From an uncultured Bacilli bacterium (GTDB lineage Bacteria > Bacillota_I > Bacilli_A > RF39 > UBA660), in assembly GCA_934162555.1 (NCBI GenBank), contig CAKPJE010000053.1, forward strand, positions 1 to 7,039: a DNA stretch of 7,039 bases. Direction: 5' to 3'. Shown one piece after another: positions 1 through 6,330 of the stretch; positions within the stretch are counted from its first letter, which is position 1; every line of letters begins with the position of its first letter. The notes beneath the pieces were generated by a model that saw nothing but the letters and a program-made list of their open reading frames with translations, was not told the DNA's origin and did no database searches. Position numbers and translations under genes: made by a program.

Positions 1-2230
1 TAACATTTTCACCTGTATAAACATCAAATACATCTACATTAGTTAAAAGTCTTCCACCTGCTTTTTTAATGCATTCTACAATATCTTTAGAAAGAATATC
101 CTTATTAACGACAAATGCTGCATCTTTTACTATTTCTGGATATTTAGATGATTCTTTATATTTTATTGGTTTAATTGGTTTATTTAATTTTGTTAAAGAT
201 ATTTCACATACATACACTTCATCTTTAATAATTGCTGGATGAATTCTACCAATTATACCAATTTTTTCCCTATCAACAGAAATAGAAGCACTTATACCAT
301 TGTGCAAATTATTAATTAATTCTTTATCAAATGAATATCTGTTTTTAAATCCTAAATAATTTAAAACATTTTCAATTATTCCTTTAATTAAATAGAAATC
401 AACTTTTATTTTACTATTCATCCAATCATTAGATATATAATTACCTTTCATTAGAATACTTAATTTAACATCTTCTTTATATTCTTTGTCATATGTTTTT
501 GATATTTCATAGATTAAAATATCATTTACTTTTCTTGCTTTATTGTATTCATATATATTAATCAATGATGGTATTAAAGTTGTTCTAACAACACTTTTGT
601 CAATACTCATTGGATTTGGTAAAATAGCTTTTTCTTTATTTTCATAATTAAATAACTTAGCCATTTCTGGTGAAACTAAAGTATAAGTTTTTACTTCATT
701 TAAATTAAGACTTCGCATATGTTTGCTAACATCTTTTCTTAATTTTAAATCACCTTTATATTCACCTTTTTTTAAATCTAATCTAGGAAGTGTACCAATT
801 AAATTATGATAACCATATAATCGTCCTATTTCTTCAGCTATATCATTTACATTTGCTTCAATATCTAATCTTCTATTAGGAATTGTAACAGTAAATGTGT
901 CATTATTTAATTCATAGGCAAAACCTAATCTATCAAATTCTTTTTCCATGTTTTCTTTAGAAATATTAATACCAAGCATCTTATTAACTTCATTAGAATC
1001 AAATGTTACAACTTTTGGTGTTTTATCAATATTATCATATTTTACTATTCCAGATAATACTTTAGCGCCAGCGTATTTTTCAAGTAAATGACAAGCTCTT
1101 TCAATGGCATCACTTGTATATTCATAGTTTAAGCCTTTACCATATCTAATAGATGCTTCACTTTTTAGATTTAATTTATTTGAGGTATACCTTATACTAA
1201 CACCATCAAATATAGCACTTTCAATTAGTATATCTTTTGTATTCTCATCTACATCTGTATTTAATCCACCCATCACACCAGCTATTGCGACTGATTTTGT
1301 GCCATCTGTTATAACTATATCATTGTGATTTAAAATTCTTTCTTTTTCATCTAAGGTAATTATTTTTTCATCATCAAATGCATCTCTTACAACGATATTA
1401 TTTCCTAATTTGTTTTTATCAAAGAAATGTAATGGTTGTCCATACTCTAACATAACATAATTTGATATATCAACAACATTATTAATAGGTCTCATACCAG
1501 CATCTATTAGTCTTTTTTTAATAAATTCTGGAGATTCTTTTATTTCAACATCTTTTACCATTTTTGCTAAGTAATACGGACATTTTTTAGTTTCTACTTT
1601 TAAGCTAAAATAATTATTTATGTTATCATTTATTGGATTAATAGTTAAATCTGGTAATTTTACTTTTTTATTTAAGATTGCTGCTACTTCATAGGCAAAT
1701 CCAATATGGTAGAAGCAATCATTATTTCTATGTTTATGAATATCTAATTCATACAAGGTAGTATCTAGGTTTAAATATTTAAATGGATCTTCTCCAACTG
1801 GAGCATCTATATTTAATTCATGAATACCTTTATTATAATTTTCTTCTGTTTTTTCTTCTAAACCTAATTCATATAAAGCACACAACATTCCATTAGATTC
1901 TACACCTCTAATAGTTCCTTTTTTAATTTCAAAATTACCTGGTAGAACTGAACCTACTTGTGCGACGATTACTTTTAAGCCTTTTCTTACATTTGGTGCT
2001 CCACATACTATTTGCAAAATATCATTTCCTATGTTTACTTTACATATATGCAAGTGATCACTATCGGGGTGATTTTCACATTCTACTACTTCACCTATAA
2101 CTAAATTATTTATATGGTTAGTCATTATTTTTTCAACATTAACACCTGCTTTTGTTATTTTTTCAGCAAGTTCTTTAGGATCAATATTTGCTATATCTAC
2201 ATAGTCATTTAACCATTCTAAACTTATCAT
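1..2230 (-). CDS. pheT: Phenylalanyl-tRNA synthetase beta subunit, C-terminus cut by window edge
   Basis: This is the beta subunit of the cytoplasmic (alpha-beta)2 enzyme that charges tRNA-Phe with phenylalanine. I translated the whole reading frame and found 743 codons from the ATG at 2230 to the window edge with no stop. Visible domains, in order: an EMAP/Myf-type tRNA-binding domain (about 40-150, with GEVVECENHPDSDHLHIC and KGTIRGVESNGMLCALYELG); the B3/B4 editing module (about 200-385, with AGMRPINNVVDISNYVMLEY at 244-263, GVMGG at 318-322 and SEAS at 358-361); a B5 domain (about 404-475, with IPNRRLD and acidic D456, D463, E466 and E467, which line up with the usual metal ligands); the inactive synthetase-like core (about 484-680, with VDFYLIKG near 610); and the start of an anticodon-binding FDX-ACB domain (from about 690, with KYPEIVKDAAFVV and DVFDVYTGEN). 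The family is usually near 800 residues, so roughly 50 are missing beyond base 1. It follows pheS after 2 bases. One oddity is HKHRNND at 165-171, where most homologues read TPNRxD. Confidence 0.97.
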   Translation of the reverse strand, partial: MISLEWLNDYVDIANIDPKELAEKITKAGVNVEKIMTNHINNLVIGEVVECENHPDSDHLHICKVNIGNDILQIVCGAPNVRKGLKVIVAQVGSVLPGNFEIKKGTIRGVESNGMLCALYELGLEEKTEENYNKGIHELNIDAPVGEDPFKYLNLDTTLYELDIHKHRNNDCFYHIGFAYEVAAILNKKVKLPDLTINPINDNINNYFSLKVETKKCPYYLAKMVKDVEIKESPEFIKKRLIDAGMRPINNVVDISNYVMLEYGQPLHFFDKNKLGNNIVVRDAFDDEKIITLDEKERILNHNDIVITDGTKSVAIAGVMGGLNTDVDENTKDILIESAIFDGVSIRYTSNKLNLKSEASIRYGKGLNYEYTSDAIERACHLLEKYAGAKVLSGIVKYDNIDKTPKVVTFDSNEVNKMLGINISKENMEKEFDRLGFAYELNNDTFTVTIPNRRLDIEANVNDIAEEIGRLYGYHNLIGTLPRLDLKKGEYKGDLKLRKDVSKHMRSLNLNEVKTYTLVSPEMAKLFNYENKEKAILPNPMSIDKSVVRTTLIPSLINIYEYNKARKVNDILIYEISKTYDKEYKEDVKLSILMKGNYISNDWMNSKIKVDFYLIKGIIENVLNYLGFKNRYSFDKELINNLHNGISASISVDREKIGIIGRIHPAIIKDEVYVCEISLTKLNKPIKPIKYKESSKYPEIVKDAAFVVNKDILSKDIVECIKKAGGRLLTNVDVFDVYTGENV

Positions 2231-2232
2231 TT

Positions 2233-3270
2233 TTACCTCCTACTAAAATTTTCTAATTCTCTTAAATCGGTATTGTAAAATACTCTTATATCATTTATAC
2301 CGTATTTTAACATTGCTAATCGTTCAGCTCCAAATCCAAAGGCAAATCCTGTCCATTCTTTTGGATCATAGCCACAATTTCTTAAAACGTTTGGATGAAC
2401 CATCCCTGCTCCTGAAACAGTTATCCAGCCTGTATTTTTACATAGTGAGCATCCTTTACCATGGCAAGCAAAACAGCTTATATCCATTTCAACTGATGGT
2501 TCAGTAAATTGGTAATAACTTGGCCTAAATCTTGTTGTGCAGTCTTCGCCAAATAGCTTTTTAGCAATTATGTCAAATGTTCCTTTTAAATCACATAAAC
2601 TAACATTTTTGTCAACTAATAATCCTTCTATTTGCATGAATTGATGAGAATGGGTTGCGTCATCGTCATCTCTTCTATATGTTTTACCTGGACAAATTAC
2701 TCTTATTGGTTTTTCTCCTTTTCCTTCTAACATTACTCTTGCTTGAACTGGTGATGTTTGACTTCTAAGCAATATTTTTTCATCTTCTAGATAAAATGTA
2801 TCTTGGGCATCTCTTGCTGGATGACCTTTAGGAATGTTTAATAATTCAAAGTTGAAGTGATCTTCTTCTATTTCAGGTCCATCTACTACATCATAACCCA
2901 TTGACATCATTAGGTCTTCTATTTCTTCTATTACTTTTTCTAATATATTAGGACTTCCTACTTTTATTTTTGTTGCTGGGAGTGTAACATCAATTGCTTC
3001 TTTTTCAAGTTTTTCATTTAATTCTTTTTCATTTAATTCTTTTAATTTTTCTTCATAATTGGTATTAAAAGTATTTCTAACTTCATTTACACTCATACCA
3101 AAAGATTTTTTTTCTTCATTTGATAAATCTTTCATTCTTGATAATAATTCTGTTATTATTCCTTTTTTCCCTTGATATGCTACTTTTAGTTCATTTAGTT
3201 CTTTTATGTTATTAGCATTTTTTATTTCTTCTAACATTTTAGAACTTATTAAGTTTAATTCTTCTTTCAT
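2233..3270 (-). CDS. pheS: Phenylalanyl-tRNA synthetase alpha subunit
   Basis: This is the catalytic subunit of the class II synthetase that activates phenylalanine with ATP and transfers it to tRNA-Phe. The length, 345 residues, is typical for the family. Residues 1-90 form the charged N-terminal coiled-coil arm that contacts tRNA. The catalytic domain follows: EAIDVTLPA at 91-99, HPARDAQDTFYL at 150-161, motif 2 around CPGKTYRRDDDDATHSHQF (193-211) with the following Gln-Ile-Glu-Gly, RPSYYQFTEPSVEMDISC at 249-266, and motif 3 at FAFGFGAERLAMLKYGINDIR (309-329). Cys266, Cys269, Cys274 and Cys277 form a CX2C-X4-CX2C cluster of the kind seen in Firmicutes PheS. Ala310 sits in the phenylalanine pocket where E. 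coli PheS has Ala294. The ATG at 3270 is supported by AAGGAGGA 4-5 bases upstream. The gene is the first of the pheST operon, preceded by a T-box leader and its own promoter. Confidence 0.98.
   Translation of the reverse strand: MKEELNLISSKMLEEIKNANNIKELNELKVAYQGKKGIITELLSRMKDLSNEEKKSFGMSVNEVRNTFNTNYEEKLKELNEKELNEKLEKEAIDVTLPATKIKVGSPNILEKVIEEIEDLMMSMGYDVVDGPEIEEDHFNFELLNIPKGHPARDAQDTFYLEDEKILLRSQTSPVQARVMLEGKGEKPIRVICPGKTYRRDDDDATHSHQFMQIEGLLVDKNVSLCDLKGTFDIIAKKLFGEDCTTRFRPSYYQFTEPSVEMDISCFACHGKGCSLCKNTGWITVSGAGMVHPNVLRNCGYDPKEWTGFAFGFGAERLAMLKYGINDIRVFYNTDLRELENFSRR
2235..2241 (-). promoter_or_regulatory. pheT ribosome binding site inside the end of pheS
   Basis: AGGAGGT lies 4 bases before the pheT ATG and overlaps the last codons and the stop of pheS (the final Arg codon is AGG and the stop is TAA at 2235-2233). 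It fixes the pheT start at 2230. It also means that ribosomes finishing pheS pass directly over the pheT initiation site. This arrangement suits 1:1 coupled synthesis of the two subunits. Confidence 0.9.
3012..3043 (-). repeat. Two-copy 15-base tandem repeat inside pheS
   Basis: A 15-base unit occurs twice head to tail (17 identical bases at 3012-3028 and 3027-3043). It encodes KELNE-KELNE at residues 77-86 in the N-terminal coiled-coil arm of PheS. It keeps the frame. It may be a slippage duplication in low-complexity coding sequence rather than a functional element. Confidence 0.6.
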
Positions 3271-3287
3271 AATTCCTCCTTAAAATT

Positions 3288-3357
3288 AAAAAGAGTCTTA
3301 ATAAGTTATGGGACGAATAACTCCGCGGTACCACCCATATTCCTGTTAAGGCTCTTT
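3288..3357 (-). terminator. Probable T-box attenuator region (exact terminator fold uncertain)
   Basis: Three competing pairings are visible. An outer stem, AAAGAGCCTTAA (3357-3346) with TTAAGACTCTTT (3301-3290), has one C-A mismatch and runs into a U-rich tail, but it can coexist with the antiterminator. A small hairpin, AGTTAT (3322-3317) with ATAACT (3309-3304), takes three bases from the antiterminator's 3' arm and so excludes it, but it lies about 12 bases from the U-run. A third, GGAGTT (3324-3319) with GACTCT (3297-3292), is followed directly by UUUU but includes two G-U pairs. T-boxes of this group normally act by termination. Which stem does so here cannot be settled by eye. Confidence 0.5.
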
Positions 3358-3497
3358 ATGATTAACGCTCATTTTCAACGGTTTAAAGCTCATATATTGA
3401 AATTCATTATTTTACCTTTCTCAATAGTTCTCAGTTAATAGCTATTGTTCCTGTAAGAGTTTTAAAATAACTACTTAGATATAATCTTTGCTTTCTT
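3288..3497 (-). ncRNA. T-box riboswitch for tRNA-Phe controlling pheST
   Basis: The leader RNA binds uncharged tRNA-Phe and lets transcription continue into pheST when charging is low. The diagnostic T-box GGGTGGTACCGCGG lies at about 3336-3323. The antiterminator can be drawn: TATGGG (3339-3334) pairs with CCCATA (3312-3307), GCG (3326-3324) pairs with CGT (3315-3313), and the bulge UGGU (3333-3330) complements the tRNA end ACCA, fitting discriminator base A. Stem I is also visible: AAAGC pairs with GCTTT at the base. A specifier loop has AGTA on the 5' side and GAATTTCA on the 3' side (3405-3398). A perfect TTATTTTA/TAAAATAA helix and a distal CAATAG/CTATTG helix follow. The specifier is UUC (3401-3399, followed by A) or UUU one base earlier. 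Both are Phe codons, which agrees with the downstream genes. The 5' end is taken from the promoter, about 3497. Confidence 0.96.
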
Positions 3498-3503
3498 GAT
3501 ATG

Positions 3504-3532
3504 ATTTTATCACTTATATTTGACAAAGTCAA
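3504..3532 (-). promoter_or_regulatory. Sigma-A-type promoter of the pheST operon
   Basis: The -35 element TTGACT (3532-3527) and the -10 element TAAAAT (3509-3504) are separated by exactly 17 bases. Each differs from the TTGACA/TATAAT consensus at one position. Transcription should begin near 3497, immediately before stem I of the T-box, so promoter and leader support each other. The 53 bases between this promoter and the upstream SpoVIF-like gene hold only weak AT hairpins and no clear terminator. Confidence 0.88.
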
Positions 3533-3585
3533 TAGGTTTATAATTGGTGTTCATATATTCATAAGGCTTTATTTAAAAACTAAAT

Positions 3586-3828
3586 TTATATCATTTTATC
3601 AATATTTTTTGGGACTTCATCATTTACAACTGCTTTGATTATTTTATTTTCTCTTTCTTTACTTATTTCTCTACCTGTCATATTACCTAGTGTTTGGATT
3701 ATTTCTCTCAATGTATTTTCATTTTTTAAATCTGTTTCTTGTAATTTTTTAGCTAAATCTAATATAGTCCCTTTATCAACATTTGTTTTCCTTTCTACTC
3801 TTCTAAAAAAATTATCTGAAAAATTCAT
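3586..3828 (-). CDS. SpoVIF (YjcC)-like sporulation protein, 80 residues
   Basis: This small protein resembles the stage VI sporulation protein F family. In B. subtilis, SpoVIF (YjcC) is a mother-cell protein needed for proper spore-coat assembly. The resemblance is by recall, not alignment: an early KKTNV-like stretch (RKTNVDKGTILDLAKKLQ, 13-30), then DLKNENTLREIIQTLGNMTG (33-52), then SKERENKIIKAVVNDEVPKN (56-75) ending in IDKMI. The length matches the usual 80-90 residues. The protein is charged and probably helical, with no signal peptide or membrane segment. Two ATGs are possible. The one at 3834 directly abuts the AGGAGG, which is too close to initiate, so the ATG at 3828 (6-base spacing) is chosen. 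The gene sits between the der terminator and the pheST promoter. Its own promoter is unclear. If the identification holds, the organism belongs to a spore-forming lineage or descends from one. Confidence 0.75.
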   Translation of the reverse strand: MNFSDNFFRRVERKTNVDKGTILDLAKKLQETDLKNENTLREIIQTLGNMTGREISKERENKIIKAVVNDEVPKNIDKMI

Positions 3829-3834
3829 TAACAT

Positions 3835-3840
3835 CCTCCT
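3835..3840 (-). promoter_or_regulatory. Ribosome binding site that decides the SpoVIF-like start
   Basis: AGGAGG is followed with no gap by ATG, then TTA, then a second ATG. A Shine-Dalgarno needs several bases of spacing, so only the second ATG (3828-3826, 6 bases away) is usable. A longest-frame caller would add two residues (Met-Leu) at the N-terminus. Confidence 0.85.
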
Positions 3841-3874
3841 AGAACATTATATGAATTATTACTTTTTGTGTACC

Positions 3875-3895
3875 AAAAAAGGATATTATATATCC
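3875..3895 (-). terminator. AT-rich intrinsic terminator overlapping the der stop codon
   Basis: GGATAT (3895-3890) pairs with ATATCC (3886-3881) across a 3-base loop and is followed by six T residues (3880-3875). The flanking A/G-rich bases upstream can pair with the T-run and lengthen the stem. The der stop TAA (3888-3886) lies in the loop and second arm. With only two G-C pairs it may be leaky, which would let some der transcription reach the SpoVIF-like gene. Confidence 0.65.
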
Positions 3896-5202
3896 TCTTC
3901 ACCTTTATTTTTAAATTGTAACACTATTGGTGTACCACTAAAATCAAATGTTTCTCTTATTTTATTTTCTAAATATCTTGGATAAGAAAAATGAATTAAT
4001 CCTTTATTATTAACAGAAATATTGAATGTTGGTGGTGCGGATGAAACTTGTTTTGTAAAGTAAATTTTAAGTCTTTTGCCTTTATATGAAGGGGGCAAAT
4101 TTAATAAGTAAGCATCCATTATACAATCATTTATTGCTGATGTTTTTATTTCTTTATGGGTATTTTCATAGCATTTTATAACTTCTGGCATCAATGTACC
4201 AATTCTTTTTTTTGTTTTTGCTGACAAGAATACTATTGGCGCATAAGGCATAAATTGAAAATTATTTCTAATATTTTCTTTAAATTTTTTCATTTCTTCA
4301 TCTTTATTTTCAATAACATCCCATTTATTAACGACAATAACTATTGGTTTTCCTGATTCAAGTGCATAACCTGCTATATGTTTATCATGTTCAATTATAC
4401 CTTCTTTGGCATCTAAGACAAGTACACATACATCTGATCTATCAATTGCTTTTAAAGCTCTTAATAAACTGTAATGTTCAACATTTTCGTAGATTTTTCC
4501 TCTTTTTCTCATTCCAGCAGTGTCTATTACTGTAAAATCTTCACCATTATATTTAAACGGTGTATCTATTGCATCTCTTGTTGTTCCTGCTACTGGAGAA
4601 ACAACTACTCTTTCTTCATTTAACAAGGCATTTGTCAAACTACTTTTTCCAACATTTGGTCGTCCAATTATAGAAAACTTGATTCCTTTTTCTTCTTCAT
4701 AAGGGGTTTCATCAAAATCTTCTACTATTTTATCTAGTAATTCACTTATACCATCTTTAGCTTCAGCACTTATATAAATATAGTCATCAAAACCTAGTTC
4801 ATAAAAATCATATTTGTGATTTTCTGATTCTTTGCTATCGCATTTATTAACTGCTACTATTACTTTTTTTCCTGATTTTAATAGCATGTCCCTTACTGCA
4901 TAGTCATTTGCAGTTAATGTTTCTTTTGCATCTACTACAAATACTATAACATTTGCTTCATCAATTGCTAAGTCAACTTGTCCTTTTATTTCTCTTCTAA
5001 AAGAGTCTGTGCCAAGATCAATTCCTCCAGTATCTATTAGATGAAAACTATAATTATCATAATTAACTAAGCCATATATTCTATCTCTTGTAATTCCTGG
5101 GATGTCTTCAATTATTGCTTGTTTTCTTCCAACTAATCTATTAAATAGTGTAGATTTCCCAACGTTTGGTCGTCCAACTAGTGCGACTACATTTTTTCTC
5201 AT
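3886..5202 (-). CDS. der: Ribosome biogenesis GTPase Der (EngA)
   Basis: Der is an essential double-GTPase that binds the 50S precursor and acts late in large-subunit assembly. At 438 residues it has the family's usual length and is complete. The first G domain has GRPNVGKS (10-17), GITRDR (36-41), DTGG (57-60), NKCD (119-122) and SAE (145-147). The second G domain has GRPNVGKS (180-187), AGTTRDAID (205-213), DTAGMRKRGKI (227-237), NKWD (292-295) and SAK (327-329). A KH-like C-terminal domain covers about 350-438 (LLNLPPSYKGKRLKIYFTKQ and the downstream GTPIVL). The ATG at 5202 overlaps the stop of the upstream gene (ATGA). Its GGAGGT ribosome binding site, 8 bases away, lies within that gene's final codons, so translation is probably coupled. 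It is the third gene of the ysxC unit and ends in a hairpin overlapping its stop codon. Confidence 0.98.
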   Translation of the reverse strand: MRKNVVALVGRPNVGKSTLFNRLVGRKQAIIEDIPGITRDRIYGLVNYDNYSFHLIDTGGIDLGTDSFRREIKGQVDLAIDEANVIVFVVDAKETLTANDYAVRDMLLKSGKKVIVAVNKCDSKESENHKYDFYELGFDDYIYISAEAKDGISELLDKIVEDFDETPYEEEKGIKFSIIGRPNVGKSSLTNALLNEERVVVSPVAGTTRDAIDTPFKYNGEDFTVIDTAGMRKRGKIYENVEHYSLLRALKAIDRSDVCVLVLDAKEGIIEHDKHIAGYALESGKPIVIVVNKWDVIENKDEEMKKFKENIRNNFQFMPYAPIVFLSAKTKKRIGTLMPEVIKCYENTHKEIKTSAINDCIMDAYLLNLPPSYKGKRLKIYFTKQVSSAPPTFNISVNNKGLIHFSYPRYLENKIRETFDFSGTPIVLQFKNKGEEDI

Positions 5203-5639
5203 ACTACAATACCTCCATTTATTTTATTTTTTTCTTTTGTTATTTTTTTGACAATATTTCCGTATATTATTTTAGAATATTCTAAAATACGGCCAACTTT
5301 TATGAAGTTGTTTTCTTTTAAGTATAGATAGAAATTATTTTTATATTTATAGATATCACATTTTATATCAAAATCTATATTTTCTTCTAGTTTTAATAAA
5401 AAGTTTTTTTCTTTAGAAACGGATACATTCATATCAAATGTTGTAAAATAGTTATCATTTTCTTCGGTTAATTCAAGTATTGTTCCTAATATTTCATCTT
5501 CATAGATAACTATGTTGTCATAACTTTTTATGTCAACTCCTAAAATTTTAGATTTTAATAAAATACTGCTTATATCTTCTAAATTAATTTTTTTATTTAT
5601 GTAAATAATTAATTTGTCTTCAAAACTTTCTATATGCAT
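5199..5639 (-). CDS. Uncharacterised 146-residue protein between ysxC and der; possible MecA-like adaptor
   Basis: I do not recognise this protein firmly. It is complete, rich in Lys, Glu, Ile and Asn, without a signal peptide or membrane helix, and should be cytoplasmic. Residues 1-90 look like mixed alpha/beta structure with alternating hydrophobic strands (KLIIYINKK, NIVIYEDEILGTILEL). The C-terminal part contains IYKYKNNFYLYLKENN followed by LEYSKIIYGNIVKKI. By memory this resembles the end of MecA-type ClpC adaptors, which carry a LYxxxxxYYLYV strand and an EEYGKxI helix. The start MHIES is also loosely MecA-like (MEIER), but the middle of MecA is absent and the protein is shorter than the usual 200 or so residues. 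That is an inference, not an assignment. The ATG at 5639 follows AGGTG with 5-base spacing. The gene starts 25 bases after ysxC and overlaps der by 4 bases, so it is almost certainly co-expressed with the two ribosome-assembly GTPases. Confidence 0.85.
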   Translation of the reverse strand: MHIESFEDKLIIYINKKINLEDISSILLKSKILGVDIKSYDNIVIYEDEILGTILELTEENDNYFTTFDMNVSVSKEKNFLLKLEENIDFDIKCDIYKYKNNFYLYLKENNFIKVGRILEYSKIIYGNIVKKITKEKNKINGGIVV

Positions 5640-5664
5640 ACTTTCACCTAAAATATATTATGTT

Positions 5665-6249
5665 TCAGGCAATTATTCGTTCTATTTTTTCGTAAACTTC
5701 ATCTCTACCTTGTTTGGTTACATTTGAAAACATTAAGAAGTCATCTCCTACGACTAGGTCTAAATTATTTAAGATAACACTTCTTTGTTTTTGTTGATGG
5801 GTAATTGAAACTTTATCTACTTTGGTTGCAATTATTGTTACTGGTACTTTATAATATTTTAAAAATTTATACATTTGCAAATCATCATTGCTTGGTTTAT
5901 TTCTAAAGTCTACTAACATAAATACGTGTTTTAAATTTTTGCGATTTATTAAATAGTCTTCCATCATTAAACCGAATTTTTTTTGTTCTCTTTTTGATAG
6001 GGTTGCATATCCGTAACCTGGGGCATCAACTAAATAAAATTCTTCATTTACTAGATAGAAGTTTATTGTTTGGGTTTTACCTGGCGTTGATGATGTCCTG
6101 GCATAGTTTTTTCTACTTATTAATGTGTTAATAAAGCTACTTTTTCCGACGTTTGATCTTCCTACTAAAAGAAATTCAGGTAATTCATCGCCGGGATATT
6201 GGCTTCTTCTTACTGCACTTATTTTTAATTCAACATTTTTTATTTTCAT
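5665..6249 (-). CDS. ysxC: Ribosome biogenesis GTPase YsxC/EngB
   Basis: This is a TrmE-Era-type GTPase, essential in B. subtilis, that helps assemble the 50S subunit. At 194 residues it has the family's normal length. GTP-binding motifs: G1 GRSNVGKS (30-37), the switch I segment TSSTPGKTQTINF (52-64), G3 DAPGYGYA (75-82), the family signature LVDFRNKPSNDDLQMYKFL (112-130), G4 TKVD (142-145) and a G5-like SNVTKQG (175-181). The ATG at 6249 is preceded by AGAGGTGA with normal spacing. It is the first gene of a unit with the unassigned protein and der, transcribed from its own promoter after the mraY terminator. Its very short leader folds into a hairpin carrying the ribosome binding site in the loop. 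The stop is TGA, one of two in-window proofs that UGA is not read as Trp. Confidence 0.97.
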   Translation of the reverse strand: MKIKNVELKISAVRRSQYPGDELPEFLLVGRSNVGKSSFINTLISRKNYARTSSTPGKTQTINFYLVNEEFYLVDAPGYGYATLSKREQKKFGLMMEDYLINRKNLKHVFMLVDFRNKPSNDDLQMYKFLKYYKVPVTIIATKVDKVSITHQQKQRSVILNNLDLVVGDDFLMFSNVTKQGRDEVYEKIERIIA

Positions 6250-6266
6250 AAGTCACCTCTTGACTT
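6250..6266 (-). promoter_or_regulatory. Hairpin with the ysxC ribosome binding site in its loop
   Basis: AAGTCA (6266-6261) and TGACTT (6255-6250) are perfect inverted repeats separated by AGAGG, the Shine-Dalgarno core. The hairpin ends directly at the ATG (6249-6247). With the predicted transcription start near 6265, it would occupy essentially the whole leader. It might modulate initiation or protect the 5' end. The pairing is seen directly; the role is inferred. Confidence 0.55.
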
Positions 6267-6271
6267 GTATA

Positions 6272-6301
6272 ATTATATCATATTTTTGTATAAAAAATCA
6301 A
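6272..6301 (-). promoter_or_regulatory. Sigma-A-type promoter of the ysxC-orf-der unit
   Basis: A perfect -10 TATAAT (6277-6272) follows a -35 of TTGATT (6301-6296; four of six consensus bases) with an 18-base spacer. Transcription would start near 6265, giving a leader of about 15 bases. It lies just after the mraY terminator, as expected for a new transcription unit. Confidence 0.75.
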
Positions 6302-6306
6302 TTGCT

Positions 6307-6330
6307 AAAAAAGTATAGTTTCCTATACTT
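6307..6330 (-). terminator. Intrinsic terminator after mraY
   Basis: AAGTATAG (6330-6323) and CTATACTT (6318-6311) form a perfect 8-bp stem capped by a GAAA tetraloop (6322-6319). Together with the end of the arm this gives a run of six T. The first two stem bases are the last two bases of the mraY TAA stop. This should end the upstream cell-wall transcript before the ysxC promoter. Confidence 0.88.

Noticed and set aside
1..2230. pheT as a pseudogene
   Set aside because: Codon-by-codon translation shows no stop or frameshift across 743 codons, and all expected domains appear in order up to the window edge.
3533..3585. Terminator after the SpoVIF-like gene (ATTTA/TAAAT pairing around 3568-3584)
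   Set aside because: The stem is short and made only of A-T pairs, without a following U-run.
3846..3853. CATATAAT before the SpoVIF-like gene as a sigma-A or sporulation-sigma -10 element
   Set aside because: It matches -10 consensus sequences well, but there is no convincing -35, and transcription would begin near 3839, inside the AGGAGG, leaving no complete ribosome binding site. It may be a chance AT-rich match.
5199..5667. Mycoplasma-type code (UGA as Trp), suggested by the AT-richness
   Set aside because: ysxC and the 146-residue gene both end with TGA at family-appropriate or operon-appropriate positions, and Trp codons in PheS, PheT and Der are TGG.
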